64,000 bases of DNA, from positions 1 through 64,000 of the forward strand of contig SMDE01000013.1 in assembly GCA_004346725.1 (NCBI GenBank), given 5' to 3'. Position numbers and translations under genes: made by a program. Numbering within the stretch: the first letter of the stretch is position 1; each line of letters opens with the position of its first letter. Positions 29,551-40,599 of the stretch are shown one piece after another. This DNA is from Phytobacter diazotrophicus (GTDB lineage: Bacteria > Pseudomonadota > Gammaproteobacteria > Enterobacterales > Enterobacteriaceae). The notes beneath the pieces were generated by a model, which saw only the letters and a list, made by a program, of their open reading frames with translations, was not told where the DNA came from and made no database searches.

Positions 29551-30543
29551 TTAGAGCTGATCTTTCTGATGGAACCCGTCTTTGATAACCGTGGCGTCGA
29601 TGTTGTCTTTGGTGACTTCAATCGGCGTCAGCAGACGGGCGGGGACGTCTTTCAGACCGTTATTGAGGGTGGAGTCCGCTTTTGGCTGTTTGCCATTACC
29701 GAGCTCAACGGCGATTTCTGCGGCCGTGTTAGCCAGTTGGGTGATGGGCTTATAGACCGTCATGGTCTGGCTGCCGTTGATCAGGCGTTTAATCCCGGCG
29801 AGGTCGGCATCCTGGCCTGAAATGACGACCTTGCCTGCCAGGCCTTGAGCGCTCAGCGCCTGAATTGCGCCGCCTGCGGTCGCATCGTTAGACGCCACGA
29901 CCGCGTCGATTTTGTTGTTGTTCGCCGTGAGGGCGTTTTCCATGATTTTCAGCGCATTTTCAGGCAGCCAGCCGTCGACCCACTGATCGCCGACAATTTT
30001 AATCTTGCCGCTATCAATGTACGGTTTTAATACTTTCATTTGGCCTGCGCGGAACAACTTAGCGTTATTATCAACGGGCGAACCGCCCATCAAAAAGTAA
30101 TTGCCCTGAGGCACTTTGCTGACCAGGCTTTGCGCCTGCAATTCACCAACCTTTTCATTATCGAAGGAAATATAAAAATCAATGTCGGCATTATTGATCA
30201 TACGGTCATAAGCTAACACTTTAATCCCTTCTTGTTTGGCCTCTTTTACAACATTACTTAATACCTGACCGTTGTAGGGAATAATAACCAGAACATCAAC
30301 GCCGCGGTTGATCATATTTTCGATTTGCGACATCTGGGTTTCTTCATTACCGTTAGCCGACTGGACAAAAACCGTAGCACCCAGCGATTCGGCTTTTTTC
30401 ACGAAAATATCACGGTCTTTCTGCCAACGTTCGAGGCGTAAGTCATCAATCGCCATACCGATTTTTACTTCTTTTGCGTGACCCGCCATGCTGGCGAGCA
30501 GCAAAGAAGCACACAAAGTAAGGCAAAGGTTCTTTATCTTCAT
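29551..30543 (-). CDS. xylF: D-xylose-binding periplasmic protein
   Basis: A 330-aa periplasmic binding protein. Signal peptide [20 protein letters not shown] ending GHA, mature part starting [20 protein letters not shown] as in E. coli XylF. The start is the ATG at 30543 with an AAGGTATTACT leader, rather than upstream in-frame codons. First gene of xylFGH(R), divergent from xylA. Confidence 0.97.
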   Translation of the reverse strand: MKIKNLCLTLCASLLLASMAGHAKEVKIGMAIDDLRLERWQKDRDIFVKKAESLGATVFVQSANGNEETQMSQIENMINRGVDVLVIIPYNGQVLSNVVKEAKQEGIKVLAYDRMINNADIDFYISFDNEKVGELQAQSLVSKVPQGNYFLMGGSPVDNNAKLFRAGQMKVLKPYIDSGKIKIVGDQWVDGWLPENALKIMENALTANNNKIDAVVASNDATAGGAIQALSAQGLAGKVVISGQDADLAGIKRLINGSQTMTVYKPITQLANTAAEIAVELGNGKQPKADSTLNNGLKDVPARLLTPIEVTKDNIDATVIKDGFHQKDQL

Positions 30544-30903
30544 AATAGTAATACCTTTTTGTAGGGTGACGAAGCGAGATAAAAGAAACATGCACTGCGA
30601 TGAACGTTGCAAATTTTTAACGCGTAAACGGTGGCTGGCAATTCCTGGTTTTTATCCCGGCGTTATGTTTTTTGGTTTATTTGTGGAAGTTTGACGGTGA
30701 TCTGATTTTAAAATAAGCGGAAACGGTTTTGCAGGCGGCAACAATTAAGCAAACGGCCTGGTTATGGCTTATTTTGCGAGGTGGCGCACATTTGCGTATT
30801 CTCTTAATGTCAGTGTGAAATAACGTAATTGAGCAAGGCGAGGAGAGAATCCAGTATTACCTGGAAAATGAATCTTTGCCGACACCTGATTATGGAGCTC
30901 ATT
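30544..30903. promoter_or_regulatory. Divergent xylF/xylA control region
   Basis: A 360-bp gap between xylF and xylA with no gene. A TTTTTTGGTTTATTTGTGG segment (about 30667-30686; minus strand AAATAAACCAAAAAA) resembles the XylR site I remember from E. coli. A TGTGA half-site (30810-30815 region) may belong to a CRP site. xylA has a GGAG 6 bases before its ATG. Exact sites are inferred. Confidence 0.5.
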
Positions 30904-32226
30904 ATGCATGCTTATTTCGACCAGCTCGAACGTGTTCGTTATGAAGGCCCGAAAACAACCAATCCTTTAGCGTTTCGTCATTACAACCCGGACGAGTTAG
31001 TGCTGGGTAAGCGAATGGAAGATCACCTGCGCTTTGCCGCCTGCTACTGGCATACATTCTGCTGGAACGGTGCGGATATGTTTGGTGTGGGATCATTCGA
31101 CAGACCGTGGCAACAGCCGGGCGACGCGCTGGCGCTGGCGGAGCGCAAAGCGGATGTAGCGTTTGAGTTCTTCCACAAACTGAATGTGCCTTACTACTGC
31201 TTCCACGATGTCGATGTCTCGCCGGAAGGGACTTCGCTGAAAGAGTACCTGAATAACTTTGCCCACATGGTGGATGTGCTGGCGCAAAAACAGCAGCAGA
31301 GCGGCGTGAAACTGCTCTGGGGTACCGCTAACTGCTTTACTAACCCGCGCTATGGCGCAGGGGCTGCCACTAACCCGGATCCCGAAGTATTTAGCTGGGC
31401 TGCGACCCAGGTCGTCACCGCGATGAACGCAACTCATCAGTTGGGCGGCGAAAACTACGTGCTGTGGGGCGGTCGTGAAGGCTATGAAACCTTGCTCAAT
31501 ACCGATCTGCGTCAGGAGCGTGAACAGATTGGCCGCTTCATGCAGATGGTTGTCGAACACAAACATAAAATCGGCTTCCGTGGCACGCTGCTGATTGAGC
31601 CAAAACCGCAGGAACCGACCAAACATCAATATGATTATGATGTGGCAACGGTGTACGGCTTCCTCAAACAGTTCGGTCTGGAAAAAGAGATTAAAGTGAA
31701 CATCGAGGCGAACCACGCCACGCTGGCCGGCCACTCTTTCCACCATGAAATTGCCTCTGCCATCGCGCTGGGTATCTTCGGCTCGGTCGATGCTAACCGC
31801 GGCGACGCGCAACTGGGTTGGGATACAGATCAGTTCCCGAACAGCGTGGAAGAGAACGCGCTGGTGATGTATGAAATCATCAAAGCGGGCGGCTTTACCA
31901 CTGGCGGCCTGAACTTTGACGCCAAAGTGCGTCGTCAGAGCACCGACAAATATGATCTGTTCTATGGCCACATTGGCGCAATGGACACCATGGCGCTGGC
32001 GCTGAAAGTGGCCGCGCGGATGAGTGAAGACGGTGAGCTGGATAAACGCGTCGCGAAACGCTATGCCGGCTGGAATGGTGAACTTGGCCAGCAAATTCTG
32101 CAGGGCCAGCTAACGCTTGCTGAACTGGCGAAGTACGCTGAACAGCAAAACCTGGCGCCGCGCCATCAGAGCGGGCATCAGGAACTGTTGGAAAATCTGG
32201 TAAACCATTACCTGTTCGACAAGTAA
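30904..32226 (+). CDS. xylA: Xylose isomerase
   Basis: A 440-aa metal-dependent TIM-barrel enzyme converting D-xylose to D-xylulose in the cytoplasm. Catalytic [10 protein letters not shown] (His/Asp), metal-binding [16 protein letters not shown] and the block [15 protein letters not shown] are intact. Start at [15 protein letters not shown], the family N-terminus, with GGAG upstream; the 25-codon upstream extension is rejected. Followed by xylB after a terminator-like hairpin. Confidence 0.98.
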   Translation: MHAYFDQLERVRYEGPKTTNPLAFRHYNPDELVLGKRMEDHLRFAACYWHTFCWNGADMFGVGSFDRPWQQPGDALALAERKADVAFEFFHKLNVPYYCFHDVDVSPEGTSLKEYLNNFAHMVDVLAQKQQQSGVKLLWGTANCFTNPRYGAGAATNPDPEVFSWAATQVVTAMNATHQLGGENYVLWGGREGYETLLNTDLRQEREQIGRFMQMVVEHKHKIGFRGTLLIEPKPQEPTKHQYDYDVATVYGFLKQFGLEKEIKVNIEANHATLAGHSFHHEIASAIALGIFGSVDANRGDAQLGWDTDQFPNSVEENALVMYEIIKAGGFTTGGLNFDAKVRRQSTDKYDLFYGHIGAMDTMALALKVAARMSEDGELDKRVAKRYAGWNGELGQQILQGQLTLAELAKYAEQQNLAPRHQSGHQELLENLVNHYLFDK

Positions 32227-32262
32227 CCGGCGCTGGCCTGCATTCGGGCCTGCACACCGACC

Positions 32263-32300
32263 AGGCCCGGAACGCGTTGCGTTACCGGGCAGGTTTTTTT
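32263..32300 (+). terminator. xylA-xylB intercistronic terminator-like hairpin
   Basis: GCCCGG (32265-32270) pairs with CCGGGC (32285-32290), followed by AGG and seven T. It lies directly before the xylB ribosome-binding site. Likely a partial terminator that lowers xylB relative to xylA. Confidence 0.7.
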
Positions 32301-32312
32301 AAGGAGCCATCT

Positions 32313-33767
32313 ATGTATATCGGGGTTGATCTTGGCACATCAGGGGTAAAAGCAATTTTGCTCAGTGAGCAGGGCACCGTACTGGCCTCACAAACGGAAA
32401 AGTTAACGGTGTCGCGCCCGCGCCCTTTGTGGTCGGAGCAGGACCCGTTGCACTGGTGGCAGGCCACGGACCGGGCGATTCGCGCCCTCGGCGAACAGCA
32501 TTCATTACAGCAGGTGAAGGCCATTGGCCTGGCCGGGCAGATGCACGGCGCCACGCTGCTTGATAACGAAAATCAGGTACTTCGTCCGGCTATTTTGTGG
32601 AATGACGGGCGCTGCGCCGAAGAGTGTGCGTTGCTGGAAGCGCAGGTAAAAAATGCACGGGCGATAACCGGCAACCTGATGATGCCGGGGTTCACCGCGC
32701 CAAAATTACTATGGGTGAAGCGCCACGAACCTGACGTGTTTGCCCGCGTGGCGAAAGTCCTTCTGCCGAAAGATTATCTGCGCTGGCAAATGACCGGACA
32801 GTACGCCAGCGATATGTCGGACTCCGCAGGAACGATGTGGCTGGATGTGGCAAAGCGCGACTGGAGCGACGAGATGCTCGCCGCCTGCGCGCTGACCCGC
32901 GACCATATGCCTGCCTTGTTCGAAGGCAGCGACATCACTGGCACCTTGCTGCCGGAGGTGGCAGCGCGCTGGGGCATGGCACAGGTTGCCGTCGTCGCAG
33001 GTGGCGGCGATAACGCGGCGGGTGCCGTCGGCGTTGGCATGGCGGACGCCGGGCAGGCGATGCTCTCCCTGGGAACGTCCGGCGTCTATTTTGCGGTCAG
33101 CGAAGGTTTCCTCAGCAATCCCGAAAGCGCGGTGCACAGTTTCTGCCATGCGCTACCGGGAGGCTGGCATCTGATGTCGGTCATGCTGAGCGCCGCTTCC
33201 TGCCTGGACTGGGCCGCGAAGCTGACCCGGCTGGATTCTGTACAGGCGCTGATTGCCGCAGCGGAACAGGCGGATGACAGCGCGGGCGATCTCTGGTTCT
33301 TACCCTATCTTTCCGGCGAGCGTACGCCGCATAACAACCCGGAAGCCAAAGGCGTGTTCTTTGGCCTGACCCATCAGCACGGGCCGAATGAGCTGGCGAA
33401 ATCGGTGCTCGAAGGGGTGGGCTATGCGCTGGCAGACGGGATGGATGTGGTGCACGCCTGCGGCGTGAAGCCGCAAAGCATCACGCTTATCGGCGGTGGG
33501 GCGCGCAGCAGCTACTGGCGACAGATGCTGGCGGACATCAGCGGCCAGCAGCTTGATTACCGCACGGGGGGCGATGTCGGCCCGGCTTTAGGCGCGGCAC
33601 GTCTGGCGCAAATTGCCGCCAACCCGGATGTCCCGGTGACCCGCCTGTTGCCGCAACTGCCGATTGAACAGCAGCACCAGCCGGATGCCGCACGTCATGC
33701 GTTGTATCAACCGCGCCGCGAAACCTTCCGTCGTATTTATCAGCAGCTTTTACCGCTGATGTCGTAA
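32313..33767 (+). CDS. xylB: Xylulokinase
   Basis: FGGY-family kinase of 484 aa that phosphorylates D-xylulose to D-xylulose 5-phosphate. N-terminal MYIGVDLGTSGVKAILL, GLAGQMHGATLLD, and WNDGRC are typical of XylB, with GGGARSSYWRQMLADISGQQ near the C-terminus. The start ATG is preceded by AAGGAG. Second gene of xylAB. A GC-rich hairpin follows at 33777-33798. Confidence 0.98.
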   Translation: MYIGVDLGTSGVKAILLSEQGTVLASQTEKLTVSRPRPLWSEQDPLHWWQATDRAIRALGEQHSLQQVKAIGLAGQMHGATLLDNENQVLRPAILWNDGRCAEECALLEAQVKNARAITGNLMMPGFTAPKLLWVKRHEPDVFARVAKVLLPKDYLRWQMTGQYASDMSDSAGTMWLDVAKRDWSDEMLAACALTRDHMPALFEGSDITGTLLPEVAARWGMAQVAVVAGGGDNAAGAVGVGMADAGQAMLSLGTSGVYFAVSEGFLSNPESAVHSFCHALPGGWHLMSVMLSAASCLDWAAKLTRLDSVQALIAAAEQADDSAGDLWFLPYLSGERTPHNNPEAKGVFFGLTHQHGPNELAKSVLEGVGYALADGMDVVHACGVKPQSITLIGGGARSSYWRQMLADISGQQLDYRTGGDVGPALGAARLAQIAANPDVPVTRLLPQLPIEQQHQPDAARHALYQPRRETFRRIYQQLLPLMS

Positions 33768-33776
33768 CGTCTGTGT

Positions 33777-33798
33777 CCTCCCCGTTTGCGCGGGGAGG
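33777..33798 (+). terminator. Hairpin after xylB
   Basis: CCTCCCCG, a TTTG loop, then CGCGGGGAGG, 10 bp after the xylB stop. No strong T-run follows, so it may be an RNA-stabilising 3' end rather than a true intrinsic terminator. Confidence 0.5.
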
Positions 33799-33900
33799 AT
33801 GTTCGTCTGTAATCCACCTGATGATGTCCTTTTTTGGTCTTAGCACCTTGCCCGTTCCTTGCCAGAATAGCCCTACACCCACTGCGTAAGGAGTCCCAAA

Positions 33901-34440
33901 ATGTCACGTACCGCCCTTATCAATATTGATACTCAGAACTCTTTCCTGCATCGCGATAGCTGGCAGGAGGACAATTTCCCCGCTTTTCGCGACGCCATGT
34001 TGAACCTGATTACCGGCTGTATTGCGCGGGATGTGCCGGTGGTAGACATTTTTCATGTCGCTGACGGCGGGCCGTTCGCGCTGGAAAGTGGTTATGTCGC
34101 GCCAATGGCCTTTTTGCAACATCAGCCTGCGGTGACTTTCTACAAGCATGTGCATAATGCCTTTACCGATACCGGGCTGGATCACTGGCTGCGTAAACAG
34201 GATATTAATCATGTCATTATTTGCGGGATGCGCACCGAACAGTGCTGCGAAACGACGGCCCGCGTGGCGTCAGATCTTGGCTACAGAGTGACCTTTGTCA
34301 GTGAAGCGACGTTAACCTTCCCGATGACGCATAAAGGGATTACGCTGGACTGCGACGCGCTGCGTCATCGTACAGAAACGGTGCTTGAAGGCCGTTTCGC
34401 CACCGTGAAAACTGTCAGTGAAACTCTGGGATCCCTATGA
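33901..34440 (+). CDS. Isochorismatase-family cysteine hydrolase
   Basis: A 179-aa alpha/beta hydrolase of the isochorismatase/nicotinamidase family. The Asp-Lys-Cys triad can be placed: Asp in LINIDTQNSF, Lys in FYKHVHNAF, Cys in GMRTEQCCETTARVASDLGY. Members cleave amides, N-carbamoyl groups or isochorismate. The gene overlaps the following regulator by 4 bp (ATGA), so the two are coexpressed and translationally coupled. The substrate is unknown. Good AAGGAG site at the ATG. K-12 has no equivalent between xylB and yiaA, as far as I recall. Confidence 0.88.
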   Translation: MSRTALINIDTQNSFLHRDSWQEDNFPAFRDAMLNLITGCIARDVPVVDIFHVADGGPFALESGYVAPMAFLQHQPAVTFYKHVHNAFTDTGLDHWLRKQDINHVIICGMRTEQCCETTARVASDLGYRVTFVSEATLTFPMTHKGITLDCDALRHRTETVLEGRFATVKTVSETLGSL

Positions 34441-35357
34441 CCACCGATGTCTGGTTCGTGATGTTGCCGGGCGTGCTGGCGCTGGATATGACCGGCCCGG
34501 CAGAAACCTTCTCCCTGGCGGGTGAGGCCTTTCGCTTGCATTACATTGGACCGGACGCAGAGGTGCCGACCTCTATCGGCCTGACGATGGGCAATATTGC
34601 GCCGCTGCCGGACAGCCTGCCGGAAGGTAGCCTGCTGGTATTGCCCGGCGTTCATCAGTCCGCACACTATTTTGCCACGCCCCAGGCTGATACCGTCCGC
34701 CACTGGCTGATGCGTATGCAACCGCTGATCCATAGCCAGAAGGTGCTGCTGATGTGTGTCTGTTCCGGCTCGCTATTAGCGGCAAAAGCAGGGCTGATGA
34801 CGGGGATTCAGTGCACCACGCACCACGATGTGATTGCTCGTCTGAGGGCGGCGGCACCCGCCGCGCTGGTCAAAGAGAACCGGATTTTCATTGAAGACAG
34901 AGGGATCTGGACCAGTGCGGGGATCACCTCCGGTATTGACCTGACGCTGCACATTATTCACCGACTGTGCGGGCCGGAAACGGCGCTGGCGGTGGCTCGC
35001 GAGATGGTGGTCTGGTTCCGTCGTTCCGGCGATGACCCACAGCTCTCACCGTGGCTGCGCTATCGCAATCATCTCCACCCGGCGGTTCACCGCGCGCAGG
35101 ATGTGCTTACCGCCGAGCCGCAAAAACCCTGGCAACTGGCGGATATTGCTGAGCAGGCGCACGTGAGTCCACGGCATTTAACACGTCTGTTTCAGCAACA
35201 TCTGGGCATCAGCGTGCGTGATTATCTGGAACAACTACGTCTGGCGGTGGCCGAACAGTGGCTATTGCAGGGGCGGGGTACGGAGCAGGCTGCGATGGCC
35301 GCCGGGTTTTCTTCACCCCGCCAGTTGCACCGCGCGCGTCAGCGCGCCGCCGGGTAA
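34437..35357 (+). CDS. GlxA-family (DJ-1/PfpI plus AraC) transcriptional regulator
   Basis: A 306-aa two-domain regulator: an N-terminal DJ-1/PfpI-like domain (residues ~1-170; MLPGVLALDMTGPAETF, with a cysteine elbow VCSGSLLAAKAG) and a C-terminal AraC helix-turn-helix (LADIAEQAHVSPRHLTRLFQQHLG). The second HTH is cut short (AAMAAGFSSPRQLHRARQRAAG, stop), slightly less than the usual family end. Coupled by 4-bp overlap to the isochorismatase, which it may regulate together with a distant target. Effector unknown. Confidence 0.88.
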   Translation: MTTDVWFVMLPGVLALDMTGPAETFSLAGEAFRLHYIGPDAEVPTSIGLTMGNIAPLPDSLPEGSLLVLPGVHQSAHYFATPQADTVRHWLMRMQPLIHSQKVLLMCVCSGSLLAAKAGLMTGIQCTTHHDVIARLRAAAPAALVKENRIFIEDRGIWTSAGITSGIDLTLHIIHRLCGPETALAVAREMVVWFRRSGDDPQLSPWLRYRNHLHPAVHRAQDVLTAEPQKPWQLADIAEQAHVSPRHLTRLFQQHLGISVRDYLEQLRLAVAEQWLLQGRGTEQAAMAAGFSSPRQLHRARQRAAG

Positions 35358-35451
35358 CGTCACTATTGGTGTTTTCTGAAAAACTGCTCTCCCTCTCCCG
35401 CTTCGCCCCCGTGCCTTTACTATGGGTTACCAAAAACGGAGGGTGTTATTT

Positions 35452-35883
35452 ATGGAAAAAAACGCAGTACATGTTTCTCCCGCGTTCAATATCGTGTCGT
35501 GGGTTGCCCTGATGGGGGGCGTCGCATCTTATCTGGTAGGTCTGTGGAATGCCGAGATGCAACTGAATGAGCGGGGTTATTATTTTGCGGTGCTGCTTCT
35601 TGGACTTTTTGCCGCAGCCTCCTATCAAAAAACGGTCAGAGACCGCTACGAAGGTATTCCCACCACGCAGATGTATTACTTTATGTGCCTGATAACGTTT
35701 ATTCTTTCTATCGGCTTGCTGCTTGTCGGATTGTGGAATGCGACACTGCTGCTCAGTGAGAAAGGGTTTTACGGACTGGCCTTCTTTCTTAGTCTGTTTG
35801 GCATTGTCGCCGTGCAAAAAAATGTCCGTGATGGCTGGGATCAAACCGAGCCGGAAATCGTACCCGCTGAGGCGGAGGAGTAA
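35452..35883 (+). CDS. yiaA: Inner membrane protein YiaA
   Basis: A 143-aa inner-membrane protein built from two copies of the YiaA/YiaB motif: [21 protein letters not shown] and [21 protein letters not shown], each followed by a second helix, so four TM segments. It matches E. coli YiaA. Start ATG with GGAGGG upstream. The usual neighbour yiaB is absent here. Function unknown. Confidence 0.92.
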   Translation: MEKNAVHVSPAFNIVSWVALMGGVASYLVGLWNAEMQLNERGYYFAVLLLGLFAAASYQKTVRDRYEGIPTTQMYYFMCLITFILSIGLLLVGLWNATLLLSEKGFYGLAFFLSLFGIVAVQKNVRDGWDQTEPEIVPAEAEE

Positions 35884-35919
35884 GTTCAATCGCCCGGCGT
35901 TGCTGGCCGGGCTGCTCGT

Positions 35920-36915
35920 TTAGCTCACATAGCGCCGCGTATCAATACGCTGCAACAGCATCGACAAGCCCAGGCTGATGAGCAGCGTTGCGGTAAAAAT
36001 CCACAGGATATCGAGCACGGGCCAGGCCTGAATTTCAACGCCACGGGTGCGGAGCGCATGAATGATAAGGGCATGAAAACCATAGATTCCCAGCGAGTGG
36101 CGGGAGATGATCGCCAGCCCCGGCAGCGCCCGCGCGCTAAGGGTGTTTTTGACGAGGGTGAACAGCGACATGGCGCAGATAAACACCAGCGGGCCACAAT
36201 AGACATACCAGGTGTCGGCGAAATTACCCCGCCATTTCAGTTCATGCAGGGTGCCGCGAGAAATAGCGAATGCGGCGACGACAAAAACAGTCGCGCTCAG
36301 CACAGTGAGTGACTTTTTCTGCGTATCCATCATCCCTAACGCACGGCCCAGCATGCCGTACAACACGTAATAGAACGTGTCGCCATTGATATACAGATTG
36401 ACGGGCAGCCATTCGAAATGGCCTATTTTTTGCGCCACCGTATTGGGATTGGCGACAATGCCAATGACGACCATCAGCGCCAGCAGCATCTTCCCGCTCA
36501 CCTGTTTTACCTGAATAAGCGGCGAGACGAGATAGATAACGATAATCGCAAAGAAAAACCACAGATGATAAAACACCGGTTTTTGTAGCAGGTTTCGTAG
36601 TGATAACTCACTGTTAATTGAGGTAAATAAGACGATGTAGAGAAAGGCGATCGTACTGTAGAACAGCAGGCATAAACCGATACGCAAAAAATGGCGCGGC
36701 TGGGCGCTGCGTTCGCCAAAAAAGAGATAACCTGAGATCATAAAAAAGAGCGGCACGCTGACGCGAGAAGCAGAATTGAGGAGATTGGCGACACCCCAGT
36801 CGAGAGTGCTCACGCTGGCCGCGTTAGTCACGTACCAGGCGGTGGTATGGATCATCACGACCATCAAACAGGCGATCCCTCGCAGATTATCAATCCAGTA
36901 AATTTTCGACGACAT
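35920..36915 (-). CDS. wecH: O-acetyltransferase WecH (YiaH)
   Basis: A 331-aa integral membrane acyltransferase 3 family protein (~10 TM helices). N-terminal block [24 protein letters not shown] contains the conserved catalytic His. In E. coli WecH adds O-acetyl groups to enterobacterial common antigen. The start ATG follows GAGGAA. Convergent with yiaA. Confidence 0.93.
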   Translation of the reverse strand: MSSKIYWIDNLRGIACLMVVMIHTTAWYVTNAASVSTLDWGVANLLNSASRVSVPLFFMISGYLFFGERSAQPRHFLRIGLCLLFYSTIAFLYIVLFTSINSELSLRNLLQKPVFYHLWFFFAIIVIYLVSPLIQVKQVSGKMLLALMVVIGIVANPNTVAQKIGHFEWLPVNLYINGDTFYYVLYGMLGRALGMMDTQKKSLTVLSATVFVVAAFAISRGTLHELKWRGNFADTWYVYCGPLVFICAMSLFTLVKNTLSARALPGLAIISRHSLGIYGFHALIIHALRTRGVEIQAWPVLDILWIFTATLLISLGLSMLLQRIDTRRYVS

Positions 36916-37090
36916 CTGTTCCTCAATTTTCCCGTTAAATACCCTCTGACTTACGATTTAACGCACTTTCTTTCTGGATAATTCTGAGTTTTCCTGCCCA
37001 TACTTGTGATGTTACGGCAGTTTTGCAAAATTCACTGCTTAGCACTCCTGACTTCTAAAAATAACAGCAGCTTAGCCTGACGGTAAAAAA

Positions 37091-37396
37091 ATGATGATCA
37101 AAAGTATGGCGTCAGCCTTGTTAGTCTTGCTGGTGGCAGGATGCAGCGCGCCACCAGAAACGCCTGCGCAACGCGCGCAAAAAGCGAAAGTGAGCCCGAC
37201 GCACTCCCTCGAAATGGAACAGCTCTGCAAGCAATCTGCGGCGCATCGCTATAATACCGACTCGCAAGCCATCGCGGTTACCAGCTTCGAACAGTTTCAG
37301 AGTAGCTATGAAATGCGTGGTGTTACCCCCCGGAAGGAGGGTTTTGTCTGCTCTTTTGACCAGGAAGGCCAGTTTTTGCATCTCTCGATGCGCTAG
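37091..37396 (+). CDS. ysaB: Lipoprotein YsaB
   Basis: A 101-aa protein with a lipoprotein signal (ALLVLLVAGC lipobox, Cys at about residue 18), as in E. coli YsaB. The mature part shares EQLCKQSAAHRYN, FEQFQSSYEMRG and the C-terminus GQFLHLSMR. Located just upstream of glyQ as in E. coli. Function unknown. Confidence 0.9.
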   Translation: MMIKSMASALLVLLVAGCSAPPETPAQRAQKAKVSPTHSLEMEQLCKQSAAHRYNTDSQAIAVTSFEQFQSSYEMRGVTPRKEGFVCSFDQEGQFLHLSMR

Positions 37397-37501
37397 TTCT
37401 TCAATTTTCCACAAACAGACCCGTTTCGTACTGTATATCTTCCGGTCAGCGGGTATACTGGCCCCTTCCTTTAAATCCACACGTATCCAGCACGAAATCA
37501 T

Positions 37502-38413
37502 ATGCAAAAGTTTGATACCAGGACCTTCCAGGGCCTGATCCTGACCTTACAGGATTACTGGGCTCGTCAGGGCTGCACCATTGTTCAACCTCTGGACATG
37601 GAAGTTGGCGCCGGCACATCTCACCCAATGACCTGCCTGCGTGCATTGGGGCCAGAACCGATGGCGACTGCCTACGTGCAGCCTTCCCGTCGTCCAACCG
37701 ATGGCCGCTATGGCGAAAACCCGAACCGTTTACAGCACTACTATCAGTTCCAGGTCGTGATTAAACCGTCTCCGGACAATATCCAGGAGCTGTACCTCGG
37801 GTCTCTGAAAGAGCTGGGTATGGATCCGACCATCCACGACATCCGTTTCGTGGAAGACAACTGGGAAAACCCGACGCTGGGTGCCTGGGGTCTGGGTTGG
37901 GAAGTGTGGCTGAACGGTATGGAAGTGACCCAGTTCACTTACTTCCAGCAGGTTGGCGGTCTGGAATGTAAGCCGGTTACCGGTGAGATTACGTACGGCT
38001 TAGAACGTCTGGCGATGTACATTCAGGGCGTAGACAGTGTTTACGACCTGGTCTGGAGCGATGGCCCGCTGGGTAAAACCACCTACGGCGACGTGTTCCA
38101 TCAGAACGAAGTGGAACAGTCCACCTACAACTTCGAATACGCCGACGTCGACTTTCTGTTCTCCTGCTTTGAGCAGTACGAGAAAGAAGCCCAGGAGCTT
38201 CTGGCGCTGGAAAATCCGCTGCCGCTGCCCGCGTACGAACGTATTCTGAAAGCCGCTCACAGCTTCAACCTGCTGGATGCGCGTAAAGCCATCTCCGTCA
38301 CCGAGCGTCAGCGCTACATTCTGCGCATTCGCACGCTGACCAAAGCGGTAGCAGAAGCCTATTACGCTTCCCGTGAAGCCCTTGGCTTCCCGATGTGCAA
38401 CAAGAATAAATAA
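37502..38413 (+). CDS. glyQ: Glycyl-tRNA synthetase alpha subunit
   Basis: A 303-aa catalytic alpha subunit of the alpha2beta2 bacterial GlyRS, which charges tRNA-Gly. Signature blocks [38 protein letters not shown]-like and [23 protein letters not shown] are intact. The ATG lies 9 bp before the glyS start region via a short gap after the stop. A TATACT hexamer at 37454-37459 is a likely -10. Confidence 0.98.
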   Translation: MQKFDTRTFQGLILTLQDYWARQGCTIVQPLDMEVGAGTSHPMTCLRALGPEPMATAYVQPSRRPTDGRYGENPNRLQHYYQFQVVIKPSPDNIQELYLGSLKELGMDPTIHDIRFVEDNWENPTLGAWGLGWEVWLNGMEVTQFTYFQQVGGLECKPVTGEITYGLERLAMYIQGVDSVYDLVWSDGPLGKTTYGDVFHQNEVEQSTYNFEYADVDFLFSCFEQYEKEAQELLALENPLPLPAYERILKAAHSFNLLDARKAISVTERQRYILRIRTLTKAVAEAYYASREALGFPMCNKNK

Positions 38414-38422
38414 GAGGCGGCC

Positions 38423-40492
38423 ATGTCTGAGAAAACTTTCCTGGTGGAAATTGGCACCGAAGAGCTGCCACCAAAAGCCCTGCGCAGCCTGGCTGAATCT
38501 TTTGCTGCGAACGTGACCGCTGAGCTGGATAACGCTGGCCTGGCGCACGGTAAAATCGAATGGTTTGCCGCACCGCGCCGTCTGGCGCTGAAAGTGGCGA
38601 ATCTGGCGGCTTCTCAGCCTGACCGTGAAGTTGAGAAACGCGGCCCGGCGATTGCTCAGGCGTTTGACGCCAGCGGCAATCCGAGCAAAGCGGCTGAAGG
38701 CTGGGCGCGCGGCTGCGGTATCACCGTTGACCAGGCCGAACGTCTGACCACCGACAAAGGTGAATGGCTGCTGTATCGTGCGCACGTGAAAGGCGAGAGC
38801 ACCGAAGCGCTGCTGCCGAACATGATCGCCACCTCGCTGGCGAAGCTGCCGATTCCGAAACTGATGCGCTGGGGCGCGTCTGACGTCCACTTCGTGCGTC
38901 CGGTTCATACCGTGACCCTGCTGCTGGGCGACGACGTCATCCCGGCAACTATTTTGGGCGTCCAGTCCGATCGCGTGATTCGCGGTCACCGCTTTATGGG
39001 CGAGCCGGAGTTCACCATCGACAATGCCGACCAGTATCCTGAAATCCTGCTGGAGCGCGGCAAAGTTGTGGCTGATTACGAAGCGCGTAAAGACAAAATT
39101 AAAGCAGACGCAGAAGAAGCGGCGCGTAAGATTGGCGGCAACGCTGACCTGAGCGACAGCCTGCTCGAAGAAGTGACCTCGCTGGTGGAATGGCCGGTGG
39201 TGCTGACGGCGAAATTCGAAGAGAAATTCCTCGCGGTGCCTGCCGAAGCGCTGGTGTACACCATGAAGGGTGACCAGAAGTACTTCCCGGTTTATGACAA
39301 TGCAGGCAAGCTGCTGCCGAACTTTATCTTTGTGGCCAACATTGAGTCCAAAGATCCGGTACAAATCATCTCCGGTAACGAGAAGGTGGTTCGTCCGCGT
39401 CTGGCGGATGCCGAGTTCTTCTTCAATACCGACCGTAAAAAACGTCTGGAAGACCATCTGCCGCGCCTGCAAACCGTGCTGTTCCAGCAACAACTGGGTA
39501 CGCTGCGCGACAAGACCGATCGTATTCAGGCGCTGGCGGGCTGGATTGCTGAGCAGATTGGCGCTGATGTGAATCACGCGACCCGCGCGGGCCTGCTGTC
39601 TAAGTGCGACCTGATGACCAATATGGTCTTTGAGTTCACCGACACCCAGGGTGTGATGGGCATGCACTACGCGCGCCATGACGGCGAAGCGGAAGATGTT
39701 GCGGTTGCGCTGAATGAGCAGTATCAGCCGCGCTTTGCGGGCGATGACCTGCCGTCTAACCCGATTGCCTGTGCGCTGGCGATTGCCGATAAGATGGACA
39801 CCCTGGCGGGTATCTTTGGTATCGGTCAGCACCCGAAAGGCGATAAAGACCCGTTTGCGCTGCGTCGTGCCGCGCTGGGCGTGCTGCGTATCATCGTTGA
39901 GAAGAACCTCAACCTGGATCTGCAAACGCTGACCGAAGAAGCGGTGCGTCTGTATGGCGACAAGCTGACGAATGCCAAAGTGGTCGACGACGTTATCGAC
40001 TTTATGCTGGGCCGTTTCCGCGCCTGGTATCAGGACGAAGGCTATACCGTCGACACCATCCAGGCGGTACTGGCGCGTCGTCCGACCCGTCCGGCGGATT
40101 TCGATGCGCGCATGAAAGCGGTATCTCACTTCCGCACGCTGGAAGAGGCCTCTGCGCTGGCTGCGGCCAACAAGCGTGTCTCTAATATTCTGGCGAAATC
40201 AGACGAGACGCTGAACGACATCGTGCATGCTTCCGTGCTGAAAGAAGCGGCAGAGATCAAACTGGCGGGCAATCTGGTCGTTCTGCGCGACAAGCTGCAG
40301 CCGTACTTTGCCGCAGGCCGTTACCAGGAAGCGCTGGTCGAACTGGCATCCCTGCGTGAGCCGGTTGATGAGTTCTTCGAAAACGTGATGGTGAATGCGG
40401 AAGATAAAGACGTTCGTCTGAACCGTCTGACGCTACTGTCCAAACTGCGCGAGTTGTTCCTGCAGGTTGCGGATATTTCCCTGCTGCAGTAA
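38423..40492 (+). CDS. glyS: Glycyl-tRNA synthetase beta subunit
   Basis: A 689-aa beta subunit needed for tRNA recognition; starts [22 protein letters not shown] and contains an HD-like domain ([28 protein letters not shown]) and a C-terminal anticodon-binding region. Length equals E. coli GlyS. It starts 9 bp after glyQ. A terminator-type hairpin follows at 40509-40538. Confidence 0.98.
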   Translation: MSEKTFLVEIGTEELPPKALRSLAESFAANVTAELDNAGLAHGKIEWFAAPRRLALKVANLAASQPDREVEKRGPAIAQAFDASGNPSKAAEGWARGCGITVDQAERLTTDKGEWLLYRAHVKGESTEALLPNMIATSLAKLPIPKLMRWGASDVHFVRPVHTVTLLLGDDVIPATILGVQSDRVIRGHRFMGEPEFTIDNADQYPEILLERGKVVADYEARKDKIKADAEEAARKIGGNADLSDSLLEEVTSLVEWPVVLTAKFEEKFLAVPAEALVYTMKGDQKYFPVYDNAGKLLPNFIFVANIESKDPVQIISGNEKVVRPRLADAEFFFNTDRKKRLEDHLPRLQTVLFQQQLGTLRDKTDRIQALAGWIAEQIGADVNHATRAGLLSKCDLMTNMVFEFTDTQGVMGMHYARHDGEAEDVAVALNEQYQPRFAGDDLPSNPIACALAIADKMDTLAGIFGIGQHPKGDKDPFALRRAALGVLRIIVEKNLNLDLQTLTEEAVRLYGDKLTNAKVVDDVIDFMLGRFRAWYQDEGYTVDTIQAVLARRPTRPADFDARMKAVSHFRTLEEASALAAANKRVSNILAKSDETLNDIVHASVLKEAAEIKLAGNLVVLRDKLQPYFAAGRYQEALVELASLREPVDEFFENVMVNAEDKDVRLNRLTLLSKLRELFLQVADISLLQ

Positions 40493-40508
40493 TGGCGTGG
40501 TCGATAAA

Positions 40509-40538
40509 TAAAAACCTGCCTGCGGGCGGGTTTTTTTA
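40509..40538 (+). terminator. glyQS terminator
   Basis: AAAAACCTGCC, TGC loop, GGGCGGG then seven T, 17 bp after the glyS stop. Confidence 0.85.
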
Positions 40539-40599
40539 CGCCTGAGTAAATAAAAATGAACAGGTAAGAATATTCAGACGAATTAAATTTTTATTTCAT

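Noticed and set aside
30829-30903. 25-codon upstream extension of xylA
   Set aside because: The family N-terminus begins at MHAYFDQ with GGAG upstream; the extension is in the regulatory region.
31093-32094. 333-aa minus-strand ORF opposite xylA
   Set aside because: Shadow of xylA, no recognisable domain.
38000-40129. 709-aa minus-strand ORF opposite glyS
   Set aside because: Antisense shadow of glyQ/glyS caused by codon bias; no family resemblance or ribosome-binding site.
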